Positions 35,765 to 44,485 of a stretch of 59,908 bases of DNA are shown piece by piece. Under the pieces are notes generated by a model, which was not told the origin of the DNA, did not search any database, and saw only the letters and a list, made by a program, of their open reading frames with translations. Both the position numbers and the translations under genes were made by a program. Source of the DNA: Casp-actino8 sp964513215 (lineage in GTDB: Bacteria; Actinomycetota; Acidimicrobiia; Acidimicrobiales; Ilumatobacteraceae). How positions within the stretch are numbered: the first letter of the stretch is position 1; the number at the start of each line of letters is the position of its first letter. Location: NCBI GenBank assembly GCA_964513215.1, contig CAZELU010000007.1, positions 1-59,908 of the forward strand, read 5' to 3'.

Positions 35765-35770
35765 ACGCTA
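35765..35770 (-). promoter_or_regulatory. leaderless -10 box for coaA
   Basis: TAGCGT on the minus strand, eight nt (GACCGTCC) from the GTG. Confidence 0.45.
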
Positions 35771-35802
35771 CGGGTCGGGCGGGCTCGGCGACGACTCGCC
35801 GG

Positions 35803-36783
35803 TCAGGAAGGATCGCGGGGCGATACGGCCTTGGGGCCGGCCGTGAGGACGTCGACACCCGTGTCGGTCACGAGCACGGTGTGCTCGAACTGGGCGGTGC
35901 GCTTGCCGTCGGCGGTGACCGCCGTCCAGTCGTCGTCCCACATCTTGTGCTGCCACGTACCGAGGGTGATCATCGGCTCGATGGTGAACACCATGCCGGG
36001 CTTCATGATCATGTTGTTTCTGGCGTCGTAGTAGTGGAGCACTTGAACGTCGGTGTGGAACTGCTCGCCAATGCCGTGACCGATGAAGGCGCGCACCACG
36101 CCGAGCTTGTGCTTGTTGGCGTGATCCTCGATCGCCTTGCCGATATCGGAGAGTGGACGGTCGGGTTTGACCGCACCGATTCCCTTCCAGGTGCATTCTT
36201 CGGTGACGCGCACGAGCCGACGGTTCTCCTCGTCGACGTTGCCCACGAAGAACGTGGCGTTGGTGTCACCGTGGACTCCGTCGACGTAACACGTGACGTC
36301 GAGGTTGATGATGTCGCCGTCGTGCAGAACCGTGGAGTCGGGGATCCCGTGGCAGATCACTTCGTTGACGGATGTGCACACACTCTTGGGGTATCCGTGG
36401 TAGTTGAGCGGGCTCGGATATGCACCGCGTTCGATCGTGAGATCGTGGACGAACACATCGATGTCGTTGGTCGTGATACCGGGCCGGACGAATTCACCGG
36501 CCAGGCGGAGAATGTCGGCGGCCATGTCGCACGCCACTCGCATGCGCGCGATCACGTCGGGTGACTTGATGCGCGGTTCGTCCCAACGCGTGACCTTGCC
36601 GGTGTCGGCATACGGCGGACGAGCGATGTGCGACGGAACAGATCGCATCGGTGCGATCACACCGGGTGTGATTCGGCCCTCTTGCCCCTTGTGACAACGC
36701 TTGTAGCGACGCCCCGAACCGCACCAACAGGGGTCGTTCGACTGCGGCAACTGGGCCGGGGGAGTGCGCGAGTCGATGGACAC
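35803..36783 (-). CDS. map: methionine aminopeptidase, type I, with N-terminal SEC-C motif
   Basis: The enzyme removes N-terminal Met from nascent proteins. The 326-residue protein has a SEC-C zinc motif (NDPCWCGSGRRYKRCHKGQ, about residues 16-34), then a MetAP core with NLDVTCYVDGVHGDTNATFF (Asp ligands), FIGHGIGEQFHTD (His), FTIEPMITLG and QFEHTVLVTDTG (Glu ligands). The zinc motif may help recruit it to ribosomes. GTG 36783 has TAGCCT six nt upstream. Confidence 0.95.
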   Translation of the reverse strand: MSIDSRTPPAQLPQSNDPCWCGSGRRYKRCHKGQEGRITPGVIAPMRSVPSHIARPPYADTGKVTRWDEPRIKSPDVIARMRVACDMAADILRLAGEFVRPGITTNDIDVFVHDLTIERGAYPSPLNYHGYPKSVCTSVNEVICHGIPDSTVLHDGDIINLDVTCYVDGVHGDTNATFFVGNVDEENRRLVRVTEECTWKGIGAVKPDRPLSDIGKAIEDHANKHKLGVVRAFIGHGIGEQFHTDVQVLHYYDARNNMIMKPGMVFTIEPMITLGTWQHKMWDDDWTAVTADGKRTAQFEHTVLVTDTGVDVLTAGPKAVSPRDPS

Positions 36784-36789
36784 GCGGTC

Positions 36790-36795
36790 AGGCTA
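36790..36795 (-). promoter_or_regulatory. leaderless -10 box for map
   Basis: TAGCCT on the minus strand, six nt (GACCGC) from the GTG. Confidence 0.55.
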
Positions 36796-36881
36796 CCGGT
36801 GGGTCGAACGGCCTATCGAACGTCAAGTCGCTCCCGAGCACGGTGATGTCCACATCACTTCGATCGCTTCGAGGGGGCGAC

Positions 36882-37538
36882 ATGGGAAACATCTTCACAG
36901 CGGTATCGAACAACCAGAGGGTTGCGTCACTCGGTCGTGCGGTGGCCGAGCCGATTCGTCGACGCGGGGTCCGGGTGCCGGAAGTGGCCATCGGTCTCGC
37001 CGTGATCGTCGGATCGATTGCTGCCTTCGTGGCTCTCGGCGGTGACTCCGATTCGGGCCGCAAGGTCTTGGTGTCGAGCCGCGATCTTCCTGCCGGGGCC
37101 GTCGTATCCGAGCGAGACCTGATCGCGGTGGCTGTTTCTTCGTCGGAGTCCTTGGCTGTGCTTCCCGAGTCACTGGCCGCCGACGTGATCGGTATGCGCA
37201 CGACCAACGACGTTGAGTCCGGCACGCCGCTGTCGTCGTCGCTGCTCACCGATGTGACTCCACTCGACGCCAGTGACGGATTGGTCGGAATCGTGGTGGG
37301 TCTGAATCAGGCGCCGGTCGATCTCTTCCCCGGTGATGTGGTGTCGGTCGTTGTGATCGATCGCTCGGTCGAGGGAATCAGCACGACCACAGCCCTCCCG
37401 TTCGATGTATCGGTGTGGGGAGTCTCGGCTCCCGACGATCTGATGAAAGAACGTTCGGTCACCCTGCGCGTCCCGTTGTCGTCGATCGAATCGTTCGTGG
37501 GTCACGATGAGATGCACCTCGTGAAGGTGGGTGGCTGA
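36882..37538 (+). CDS. cpaB: CpaB/RcpC-like SAF-domain pilus assembly protein
   Basis: The 218-residue protein has one membrane helix (PEVAIGLAVIVGSIAAFVAL, about residues 32-51) followed by an SAF-type domain (KVLVSSRDLPAGAVVSERDL, about 60-115) and a C-terminal beta domain. CpaB proteins guide Flp pilus assembly across the envelope. ATG 36882 has GAGGGGG at 36871-36877; an earlier GTG at 36843 is possible. It starts the Tad locus, with the next gene beginning two bases after its stop. Confidence 0.78.
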   Translation: MGNIFTAVSNNQRVASLGRAVAEPIRRRGVRVPEVAIGLAVIVGSIAAFVALGGDSDSGRKVLVSSRDLPAGAVVSERDLIAVAVSSSESLAVLPESLAADVIGMRTTNDVESGTPLSSSLLTDVTPLDASDGLVGIVVGLNQAPVDLFPGDVVSVVVIDRSVEGISTTTALPFDVSVWGVSAPDDLMKERSVTLRVPLSSIESFVGHDEMHLVKVGG

Positions 37539-37539
37539 C

Positions 37540-38208
37540 ATGACCCTGCTCGTCACCGCCACCACGGGAGGTCTGATGGATCTGGCCACCGTGTCATTGC
37601 ACATCGCTTCTTTGTGGCCCCGACCCGTCACCGTGATCGAAGCCGATCCGGACGGCGGTCGCTTGGCGGCCCGTCACGACTGGGACGTTCGCCCCGGACT
37701 CGTCGAACTCGCCGCCGCTCTCCGCAGCCATGTCTCGGGTGACTTCGATCGAGCGTCCGTGGTGCGCACGTACTCGGCACAGGTGAGTGTGGTCGTCGCT
37801 CCGCCCGCGGCCGAACCCGTGATGGCTGCGCTCAGCGTGTTGGCCACACGCACCGCGGAGATCGAATCCCTCGTTGGCACCGACGTGATCGTCGACGTGG
37901 GTCGAGTTCGCCCCGACTCGCCGGCCAACGCACTGGTCACCGCGGCCGATCGTCGCCTCCTGGTCACTCGCACCGACTTGGAAGACATCGTGTCGGTCGT
38001 TCACCGCGGCGATCACCTCCGCAGTCTGGGTGCGTGGTCGGTTCTCGCCGCTGGAGGTCGCTACGGAACTTCGGAGGTCGATCGAGCCATCGAGTGGCCG
38101 GTGATCGCTGACTTGCTTCCCGACAATCCGAAGAGCAGTTCGAAACTTCGCAAAGTTGTTGCGTCGTTGGCCGACGGGCCGATTGTCGCTCTGGCTGAGG
38201 CGGTCTGA
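37540..38208 (+). CDS. CpaE/MinD-like protein without a Walker A lysine
   Basis: The 222-residue protein aligns with the MinD/CpaE layout: an N-terminal strand-loop (TLLVTATTGGLMDLATVSLH), the following VTVIEADPDGGRLAARHDWD and the VIVDVGRVRPDSPANALVTA region. Where a P-loop reads KGGVGKST, this one reads TTGGLMDLAT, with no Lys, so ATP binding is likely lost. Its place between cpaB and cpaF identifies it as the locus's CpaE homologue. The start may be GTG 37531 or ATG 37540. Confidence 0.72.
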   Translation: MTLLVTATTGGLMDLATVSLHIASLWPRPVTVIEADPDGGRLAARHDWDVRPGLVELAAALRSHVSGDFDRASVVRTYSAQVSVVVAPPAAEPVMAALSVLATRTAEIESLVGTDVIVDVGRVRPDSPANALVTAADRRLLVTRTDLEDIVSVVHRGDHLRSLGAWSVLAAGGRYGTSEVDRAIEWPVIADLLPDNPKSSSKLRKVVASLADGPIVALAEAV

Positions 38209-38209
38209 C

Positions 38210-39481
38210 GTGAGCGGTGACGATCTTGCGACACAGCTACGGCGGTTGGCCGGTGAGCGACTCGTCGAGCTTCGACGCGATCCCGCGGTGGATGCGACGA
38301 GCGCCGAGTCGGAGATCAGAACGGTGCTGGCCCGCTTCTTCGACTCGGAGGCTTCCCGCCGACTTCTCGGCGGTCAACCCCTTCTCACAGTGGCCGATGA
38401 GGATCGGCTGACAAAGGAGGTGCTCGACCATCTGTTGGGGCTGGGGCCACTGCAGAAACTCCTCGACGATCCCGAGATCACCGACATTCACGTCCGGGGA
38501 GCGAGTCCGGTCTGGGTGAAGCTTCGCGACGGCTCGCGGCGCGAACTCGATCCGGTCGTCACGTCTCCCGACGAGCTCGTCGACCTGGTCCGGAACGCCG
38601 CATCCCGTTCGTCGAAGGGGGAACGCCGTTTCGACGCGTCCACAGTCGAATGCAACCTCTGCCTCGAGGATGGCAGCCGGCTGTTCGCGGTGATGGACGT
38701 GTCGACGACACCGTCGCTCGTCATCCGCAAGCATCAGTTCCACTTGTCATCGCTGTCGCAGTTGCAATCCACGGGACTGCTCACGAGCGAACTCGTCGAC
38801 TTCTTCGGCGCAGCGGTGCGGGCGCGGCGCAACATCGTGATCGCCGGCGGTACCGGCTCGGGCAAGACCACTCTCTTGCGCGCGCTGATGAACGAGATCC
38901 CGGTGCAGGAACGCATCGTCACCATCGAAGATGCGTACGAACTCGGCCTCGACCGCTTCGGAGATCTTCATCCAGATCACGACATCCTTCAGTCGCGGCC
39001 GGCCAACATCGAGGGTCACGGTGAGATCACGCTCGCTGATCTCACGCGGATGGCCCTGCGCATGGACCCCGACCGCGTGATCGTGGGTGAAGTTCGCGGT
39101 GCCGAGGCGTTCCCGATGCTGCTGGCCATGAGTCAGGGCAACAACGGCTCGATGTGCACCCTGCACGCCGACTCCACCCGAGCGGTCTTCGCCAAGTTGG
39201 CCGCCTACGTGTCGATGGCCAATACCGGTTTGCCGGTCGACGTGGTGAACCTGGTGATCGCCAATGCGGTGCACGTCGTCGTGCACATCGAGATCGTGGA
39301 TGGACGTCGGCGCATCACGAGCATTCGCGAAGTGGTCGACGCAGATGGTCCTCGTATCGTGTCGAACGAGATCTTCCGTTCCGTCGACGATGGGCCGGCC
39401 ACACAGGCCTTTCCGATGACCGGAGACCTCCGTGACGTGTTGGATCACCACGGCTACTCGTCATCGGCGGTGTGGTCATGA
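38210..39481 (+). CDS. cpaF: CpaF/TadA secretion ATPase
   Basis: The 423-residue protein powers Flp pilus assembly. It has a T2SS/T4SS ATPase core with Walker A IVIAGGTGSGKTTLLRALMN, the Asp box VTIEDAYELGL, and Walker B plus His box (MDPDRVIVGEVRGAEAFPML and NNGSMCTLHADSTRAVFAKL). GTG 38210 lies 2 nt after the cpaE stop. The stop overlaps the TadB start (ATGA). Confidence 0.95.
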   Translation: MSGDDLATQLRRLAGERLVELRRDPAVDATSAESEIRTVLARFFDSEASRRLLGGQPLLTVADEDRLTKEVLDHLLGLGPLQKLLDDPEITDIHVRGASPVWVKLRDGSRRELDPVVTSPDELVDLVRNAASRSSKGERRFDASTVECNLCLEDGSRLFAVMDVSTTPSLVIRKHQFHLSSLSQLQSTGLLTSELVDFFGAAVRARRNIVIAGGTGSGKTTLLRALMNEIPVQERIVTIEDAYELGLDRFGDLHPDHDILQSRPANIEGHGEITLADLTRMALRMDPDRVIVGEVRGAEAFPMLLAMSQGNNGSMCTLHADSTRAVFAKLAAYVSMANTGLPVDVVNLVIANAVHVVVHIEIVDGRRRITSIREVVDADGPRIVSNEIFRSVDDGPATQAFPMTGDLRDVLDHHGYSSSAVWS

Positions 39482-40182
39482 GCATCGGGATCGCGGTGCT
39501 GGCCGGTGCCGGTGTCGGAATCGGCCTCCTCACTCTCATTGCGGGGTTGCGCAATCTGCGACCGGCCGCGGTGTCGACGTCTCAGAAGTCGCGCCGTCCA
39601 CGTCGGGACGAGGCAGCGCTCAGCGAAGGTTTGGCAGTCTGGATCGAACAACTGCGCGACACTCTGGCGGGCGCACGCGGTCTCGAACAGGCCTTGGTCG
39701 TGACCGCCGAAACCGCCCCCGACGTGATTCGCGACGCCGTCGCTCGGTTCGCATCTCGGCTGTCGTTCGCTTCGTTGCCGTCGGCGGCCCGTCAGTTCGC
39801 CGACGAAGTCGATCACCCCACCTGCGACTTCGTCACGGCCGCCCTCATCGTGGCGGCCGAACAACAAGTTCGCGACATGGGCGCCTTGCTCGACCAGTTG
39901 GCTAGTAGCTGTCGTGACGACGTGGCGATGCAGCGGCGCATCTGGGTGTCGCGGGCGCGCACTCGCAGTGCGGTTCGCATCATCTCGGTCGTGATCGTTC
40001 TCTTCGTGGCCATGTTGTTCGTCTTCAATCGCTCGTACCTGAGCCCGTACGGATCCCCGGAGGGGGCGGTGGTCATGTCACTCGTCGCTGTTCTCTTCGG
40101 CGTCTCGTTGGTCGGCATGCAGAAGCTCTCGCGAATCGATGTTGCTCCGCGGTTCGTTCGGTCGGAAGGAGCTCGACCGTGA
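39478..40182 (+). CDS. tadB: TadB-like membrane protein
   Basis: The 234-residue protein has a helix at the start (SIGIAVLAGAGVGIGLLTLI), a cytoplasmic T2SS F-type domain (WIEQLRDTLAGARGLEQAL to ASSCRDDVAMQRRIWVSRAR), and two C-terminal helices. This is the inner-membrane platform of the Tad system, next to the ATPase. ATG 39478 overlaps the cpaF stop; GTG 39472 is an alternative. Confidence 0.85.
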   Translation: MSIGIAVLAGAGVGIGLLTLIAGLRNLRPAAVSTSQKSRRPRRDEAALSEGLAVWIEQLRDTLAGARGLEQALVVTAETAPDVIRDAVARFASRLSFASLPSAARQFADEVDHPTCDFVTAALIVAAEQQVRDMGALLDQLASSCRDDVAMQRRIWVSRARTRSAVRIISVVIVLFVAMLFVFNRSYLSPYGSPEGAVVMSLVAVLFGVSLVGMQKLSRIDVAPRFVRSEGARP

Positions 40183-41018
40183 TGGCCGTTCTGTTGGGCA
40201 CGATCACCGGTGTGGGTGCGATCGTGGTGCTGAACGCCGTTCGCGGGCCGCGTCTGAACCTCGCTCTCGATCGCTACTCACCGCGATTCGGTGATCGAGT
40301 CGAGACCAGGTCCCTTGTGGCGGCTCTGGTCGACGTCTTTCCGGCCGCCCCGGCCGACCTCGTCGTGACGGGCACGTCCCCCGAACGACAGGTGTTCGAG
40401 CGTCTGGTGTGCGGTGCGTCGTTCGCTGTCCTCCCAGTGGTGAGCGGATTCGTCATGAGCATGGGTGGAGTAACGATCCCTCCTGTCCTACTTCTCGTTT
40501 CCGTGGTCCTCGGTGCGGCGCTCGGGTTGTGGCTTCCGAGTCTCACTCTGTCGAAGAAGGCGCGCCGACTGCGTCGGGAGATGCGCAGTTCGCTGTCGGG
40601 TTATCTCGACTTGGTGGCGATCATGCTGGCTGGCGGTGCTGGGATCGAAACGGCGTTGAGTGCAGCCGCTCGGGTGGGAGGTGGTCCCACGTTCGATCTG
40701 GTGAGCGATGCGTTGCGGGTGGCGAACTCGACACGCCGCTCACCCTGGGATGTCCTGGCCGAGCGCGGTCGCGACGTGGGTCTGCGCGAACTTCCGGAGC
40801 TCGCGGCGAGCGTGAAGTTGGGTGGCGAGCAGGGAGCCCGGATGACGGCGTCACTCGTCGCCAAGGCCGCGTCTCTTCGCGCGTCGCACATGGCCGACAT
40901 CGAAGCGTCGGCCAATTCGTCGACCGAACGGATGGGCCTCCCGATGGTCCTGATGTTCGTCTCGTTTCTGGTGCTGCTGGGTTATCCCGCGATGCACCTC
41001 ATCAGTCGAGGGTTCTGA
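40182..41018 (+). CDS. tadC: TadC-like membrane protein
   Basis: The 278-residue protein has an N-terminal helix (AVLLGTITGVGAIVVLNAV), two central helices (about 85-125), a T2SS F-like cytoplasmic part (LSGYLDLVAIMLAGGAGIET to KLGGEQGARMTASLVAKAAS) and a last helix (LPMVLMFVSFLVLLGYPAMH). It pairs with TadB to form the platform. ATG 40182 shares one base with the TadB stop. Confidence 0.85.
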   Translation: MAVLLGTITGVGAIVVLNAVRGPRLNLALDRYSPRFGDRVETRSLVAALVDVFPAAPADLVVTGTSPERQVFERLVCGASFAVLPVVSGFVMSMGGVTIPPVLLLVSVVLGAALGLWLPSLTLSKKARRLRREMRSSLSGYLDLVAIMLAGGAGIETALSAAARVGGGPTFDLVSDALRVANSTRRSPWDVLAERGRDVGLRELPELAASVKLGGEQGARMTASLVAKAASLRASHMADIEASANSSTERMGLPMVLMFVSFLVLLGYPAMHLISRGF

Positions 41019-41067
41019 CGAACCTTCGTGAACAACAAACCAAACCAAACCAGAAAGGCAATCCATC

Positions 41068-41262
41068 ATGAATCAGTTCCGTCAGATGTGGGACTACTAC
41101 ACCATCCGTTTGGCCGCTTCACGTGAGGCCGACCGTGACCGTGGAGAAGTGAGTGCGACCACCGTCGTCCTGGCGGCGGCGCTCATTGCTCTCGCCATCT
41201 CGGTCGGAGTGATCGTCACCAACAAGGTGACCAGCAAGGCCAACGATCTGGATCTCGGCTGA
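41068..41262 (+). CDS. Flp-type pilin-like small protein
   Basis: The 64-residue protein has a basic/acidic N-terminus (MNQFRQMWDYYTIRLAASR), then DRGEVSATTVVLAAALIALA, a single helix, and a short C-terminus (NKVTSKANDLDLG). Size, place (after TadC, before TadE) and the DRG motif ahead of the helix suggest the major pilin. The usual Glu at +5 after the cleavage Gly is not present. AGAAAGG lies upstream of ATG 41068. Confidence 0.72.
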   Translation: MNQFRQMWDYYTIRLAASREADRDRGEVSATTVVLAAALIALAISVGVIVTNKVTSKANDLDLG

Positions 41263-41269
41263 GGCCTCG

Positions 41270-41662
41270 ATGCGTATGACTAGGGATCGAGGATCATCGA
41301 CGGTTGAGCTGGTGATTCTCGTTCCCGCCCTCGTCCTCCTCGTGTTGGCGTCTCTTCACACGGTCATGTTCTTCTACTCGTCTCATATCGCTCAGGCAGC
41401 GGCGGCGCGTGGTGCCGCGGTCGGCTCGTCGTCCACCTCGAGTGCCGATGTGACAGCACAGCGAGCGCGCGACTCGGCGACAGAATTCGTAGCCGAAGTC
41501 AACAGCGCAGTGGTCGGTGTACCCACGGTGGAAGTGACGGCTCGTGAGGTGCGCGTGACGGTCGAAGTGGACGTACCGGACATCGTTCCCTTCATTCGGT
41601 CGACGGTACGTCGTACTGCCATCGAACCTCGTGAGGTCGTGGTTCCTGAGGTATCCCGATGA
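41270..41662 (+). CDS. tadE: TadE-like minor pilin
   Basis: The 130-residue protein has RDRGSSTVELVILVPALVLL at residues 5-24: a DRG motif, then Glu at +5 after Gly, and the helix. The remainder is a mostly beta C-terminal domain. This is the classic TadE N-terminus. Its stop and the next start overlap as ATGA. Confidence 0.85.
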   Translation: MRMTRDRGSSTVELVILVPALVLLVLASLHTVMFFYSSHIAQAAAARGAAVGSSSTSSADVTAQRARDSATEFVAEVNSAVVGVPTVEVTAREVRVTVEVDVPDIVPFIRSTVRRTAIEPREVVVPEVSR

Positions 41663-42072
41663 AGGACGTCCGTCCGGTTGTGCAGGATCGCGGAAGCGTT
41701 GCCGTGGAGATCGTGTTGATCACTCCGGTGCTCGTCATCTTCGCTCTGTTCGCGGTGTTCGGCGGTCGAGCGACCGAAGCCATGAGCGATGTTCGACACG
41801 CGGCCGATCAGGGTGCGCGGGCGGCTTCGATGGTGTCGAGGAATCGGATGGACGCAGTGGCCCGGGAGGCGGTGCTGACCGATCTTCGCAATCGAAACAT
41901 CACCTGTGCCGCTCCCGGCATCGAGACGTCGCTCGACGCATCTCGTCGATTTGTCACGGTGGCGGTCACCTGCCGCCCCGACGATCGGGATCTCGGTCTG
42001 TTGGATGTGTCGATGCCCGAACTTCGCGCGTCGTCCACCGAAGTGATCGACACGTATCGGGGTGGTGACTGA
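41659..42072 (+). CDS. second TadE-like minor pilin
   Basis: The 137-residue protein has the pseudopilin pattern QDRGSVAVEIVLITPVLVIF (Gly, then Glu at +5), a helix, then an extracellular part with AADQGARAASMVSRNRMDAV and a Cys pair (NITCAAPG and AVTCRPDD). It is a second TadE paralogue, typical of actinobacterial Tad loci. The stop shares TGATG with the following gene. Confidence 0.85.
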   Translation: MKDVRPVVQDRGSVAVEIVLITPVLVIFALFAVFGGRATEAMSDVRHAADQGARAASMVSRNRMDAVAREAVLTDLRNRNITCAAPGIETSLDASRRFVTVAVTCRPDDRDLGLLDVSMPELRASSTEVIDTYRGGD

Positions 42073-42452
42073 TGAGAGATCGTGGAGTCGTGTCGGGTTT
42101 CGTCGTGTGTCTGACTTTGACGTTGACTGCAGCGACCGGACTGGCGATCGACGCTGGTCGGTTGGTCGCCTCTCATGTGCAGGTCGCCGATCACGCCGAG
42201 AATGCGGCCCGCGTGGGTGCGCAGGAGATCACATTGATTCGCGCCGGTCTACGCGCCCTCGATCCGGTTGAGGCGCGTCGGGCCGCGCGCACCTATCTCG
42301 ATGCTCACGACCTCCAAGGAGATGTGGTGGTGTCGGGTCGCTCGATCACAGTGACCGTCCGGCGCGATCAGCCGACGGTGCTCCTCGGCTTGCTCGGAAT
42401 CTCCGCTCAGCGCACGTCGGCATCGCGGACTGCCACGGTGGTGGCGGGATGA
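42072..42452 (+). CDS. TadG/TadE-like protein
   Basis: The 126-residue protein has RDRGVVSGFVVCLTLTLTAA with a helix and then IDAGRLVASHVQVADHAENA, the TadG-like (DUF2134-type) core. Unlike the two TadE proteins it lacks Glu at +5. Its stop overlaps the regulator start (ATGA). Role: pseudopilin or accessory component of the pilus. Confidence 0.75.
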   Translation: MRDRGVVSGFVVCLTLTLTAATGLAIDAGRLVASHVQVADHAENAARVGAQEITLIRAGLRALDPVEARRAARTYLDAHDLQGDVVVSGRSITVTVRRDQPTVLLGLLGISAQRTSASRTATVVAG

Positions 42453-44485
42453 AGCGATTCGCACGTGCTTCGGGTGTTCTCACTCTCCTGGTCGTGGCCG
42501 CTCTCGTGGTGGCCAATCGGTTCGGTGCACCCGATCTGGGTGACTGGTCGTCAGCACCTGGTTCGGTTCGTCATTCAGTTCGAGAAACCGCGGCGGGTCG
42601 AATCGACGCTGCGCTGATCTGGCAATGGTGCGGCTGGGTTCTGTGGGGCTGCTGGAGTTGGGTCGTTGTGACGTTCGTGTGGGGGTTGGTTCGACGCTCG
42701 GGTGTGCGCTGGACACCCGGAGCACGTCTGGCTGCTTTCGTACTGAGTGCCACGGTTCCGGTTGCCACGGTGTTGGCACCGGCTCGCCCGGCCGTGGTGG
42801 TGGAAGTTGACGATGTGCGTTCCGTCGGTGCCGGGTCGGATCATCTGAGTGCGCGCGATGGATTGTCGACATTCGGTGTGGGCTCGGCCTTGATCGGAGC
42901 CGGTGTGTACTGGCAGGCCCGTTCTCGTCGCGAGCAGTTGCTGCGCTCGGGTTCGACAGTCGACGACGCGGTACTGCACGACACGGTCGATGATTCGGAC
43001 GCTCACCTAGTGGCACGTATCGATCTTGGAGTCCGACATCTCGTATTGCGGGGCCACGCTCCCTCGTATCTTGTGGTCACACCGAATCGTGACGTGGTCG
43101 CCGAGTTCGATACGTCACCCAAGCCCACGCCGATTTGGGCCGTGCACGGATCGCGGTCTCTGGTTCTCTCGGCCGAAACATCGCTACGTGACATCGGCGA
43201 GTTCGATTCGGTACAGCCACCCCTCCTTCTTCACGTGGGCACGACCGTTGCCGGCCAGGTGTGGGTGAACCTCGATGTTCGGAACGAGTTCGTGGTCGAC
43301 GAACGCGGGGAGGGTGGGGTGTGGTCGGCCGTCGTGAACGGAATGGCACTATCACCATTCACCTCGCGACTCGGCTTGGTGTCGAATGCCGACAACGTAG
43401 CCGTGTTCGGCCGTCGGGTGTTTCGAACGGGGTCAGCGAGCGACACCCTCGATGTGGCACGTCGCATCGGAGAATCGGTTGCCATCGCTGAAGGTGTCGA
43501 CGACCGACACCTCGAACGCAGCGATCTGGTGATCAGACGGGGCACTCCCTCCAATCATGGGCCGGGATTGTCGTTCGACGACGGACGTTGGCGCTTGATG
43601 CCACTCGGAGTCGACATCCGTCCGGTGGGCTCAGGCGGTGATGAGATCGAGAAGATCCGTCGGTTGCTCGGCGATCCACTTCCGGTGATCGAGACGGTTG
43701 CGCCCGATGACGAACCACTTGTTCTCTCCAGTGACTGGTCGTTCATGGCGTCGATCCTCGGATCCCCCGAAGTCGTTCACGTTTCGGGACGGCGCGTCGA
43801 CTTCGAACGGGCCAAGGCCGAAGAACTCGTTATCTGGTTGAGCCTGCATCCCGAGCAGCGGAAGCGATCGCTGGCTCGAACAGCGCTCTGGAACGCACCT
43901 GTGAAGGATGCGACGTTCTCCAACATGACGGCCGATGCCCGTCGGGCTCTGTCGGTCATCGAAGCGACCGACGAACCGTGGGTGGGGATCACCATGACCG
44001 ATGATCTTCCTCTTCATCCCCGAATCACCAACGACTTGACGATTCTTCGTGACTGCTTCGAGAAGGCGCGGCGATATCCCGAAGACAATGGACTCGACGT
44101 CCTGCGGTACGGCCTCGAATTCGTGCGCGGCACACCCTTCGCCACCTCCTCGTATCTGTGGCCCGACAACGTGGGTGTGGCGACGGAGGCCGCGGTGCTC
44201 GTGGTGCGAGCGGCTCTTCTCATGGCCGAGATGTGCCAGCAGATCGGCGACGTGGCTGGCGTGTACTGGGCGACCGCCAAGGGCTTGCTGGCCATTCCTG
44301 GTCACGACGAACTCGTGGCCATTCGGATGAGAACTCATGCCGACCTCGGCGACATGTCGGCGGTCCGCGCCGAGTGGGATGCGTACTGTCGGCTTTTGGC
44401 GGCCGATGACTGGAACGGCGCGGAGCCATCACCGAAGTTGGTGGAGTTGTGGCGCCGACTGAACGGCTTCAGTGTGGCGCGCTGA
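42449..44485 (+). CDS. membrane-anchored BTAD/SARP-like regulatory protein
   Basis: The 678-residue protein has an N-terminal helix (about 7-24), two more (about 50-75 and 88-110) and a cytoplasmic region in which the DNA-binding/BTAD part begins near HVSGRRVDFERAKAEELVIW and continues with WLSLHPEQRKRSLARTALWN, then helical repeats to LWRRLNGFSVAR. That part resembles a SARP-type winged helix plus bacterial transcriptional activation domain. It ends the Tad locus (ATGA overlap) and is a likely regulator. The membrane tether is unusual. Assignment is moderate, as no single residue proves DNA binding. Confidence 0.72.
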   Translation: MKRFARASGVLTLLVVAALVVANRFGAPDLGDWSSAPGSVRHSVRETAAGRIDAALIWQWCGWVLWGCWSWVVVTFVWGLVRRSGVRWTPGARLAAFVLSATVPVATVLAPARPAVVVEVDDVRSVGAGSDHLSARDGLSTFGVGSALIGAGVYWQARSRREQLLRSGSTVDDAVLHDTVDDSDAHLVARIDLGVRHLVLRGHAPSYLVVTPNRDVVAEFDTSPKPTPIWAVHGSRSLVLSAETSLRDIGEFDSVQPPLLLHVGTTVAGQVWVNLDVRNEFVVDERGEGGVWSAVVNGMALSPFTSRLGLVSNADNVAVFGRRVFRTGSASDTLDVARRIGESVAIAEGVDDRHLERSDLVIRRGTPSNHGPGLSFDDGRWRLMPLGVDIRPVGSGGDEIEKIRRLLGDPLPVIETVAPDDEPLVLSSDWSFMASILGSPEVVHVSGRRVDFERAKAEELVIWLSLHPEQRKRSLARTALWNAPVKDATFSNMTADARRALSVIEATDEPWVGITMTDDLPLHPRITNDLTILRDCFEKARRYPEDNGLDVLRYGLEFVRGTPFATSSYLWPDNVGVATEAAVLVVRAALLMAEMCQQIGDVAGVYWATAKGLLAIPGHDELVAIRMRTHADLGDMSAVRAEWDAYCRLLAADDWNGAEPSPKLVELWRRLNGFSVAR

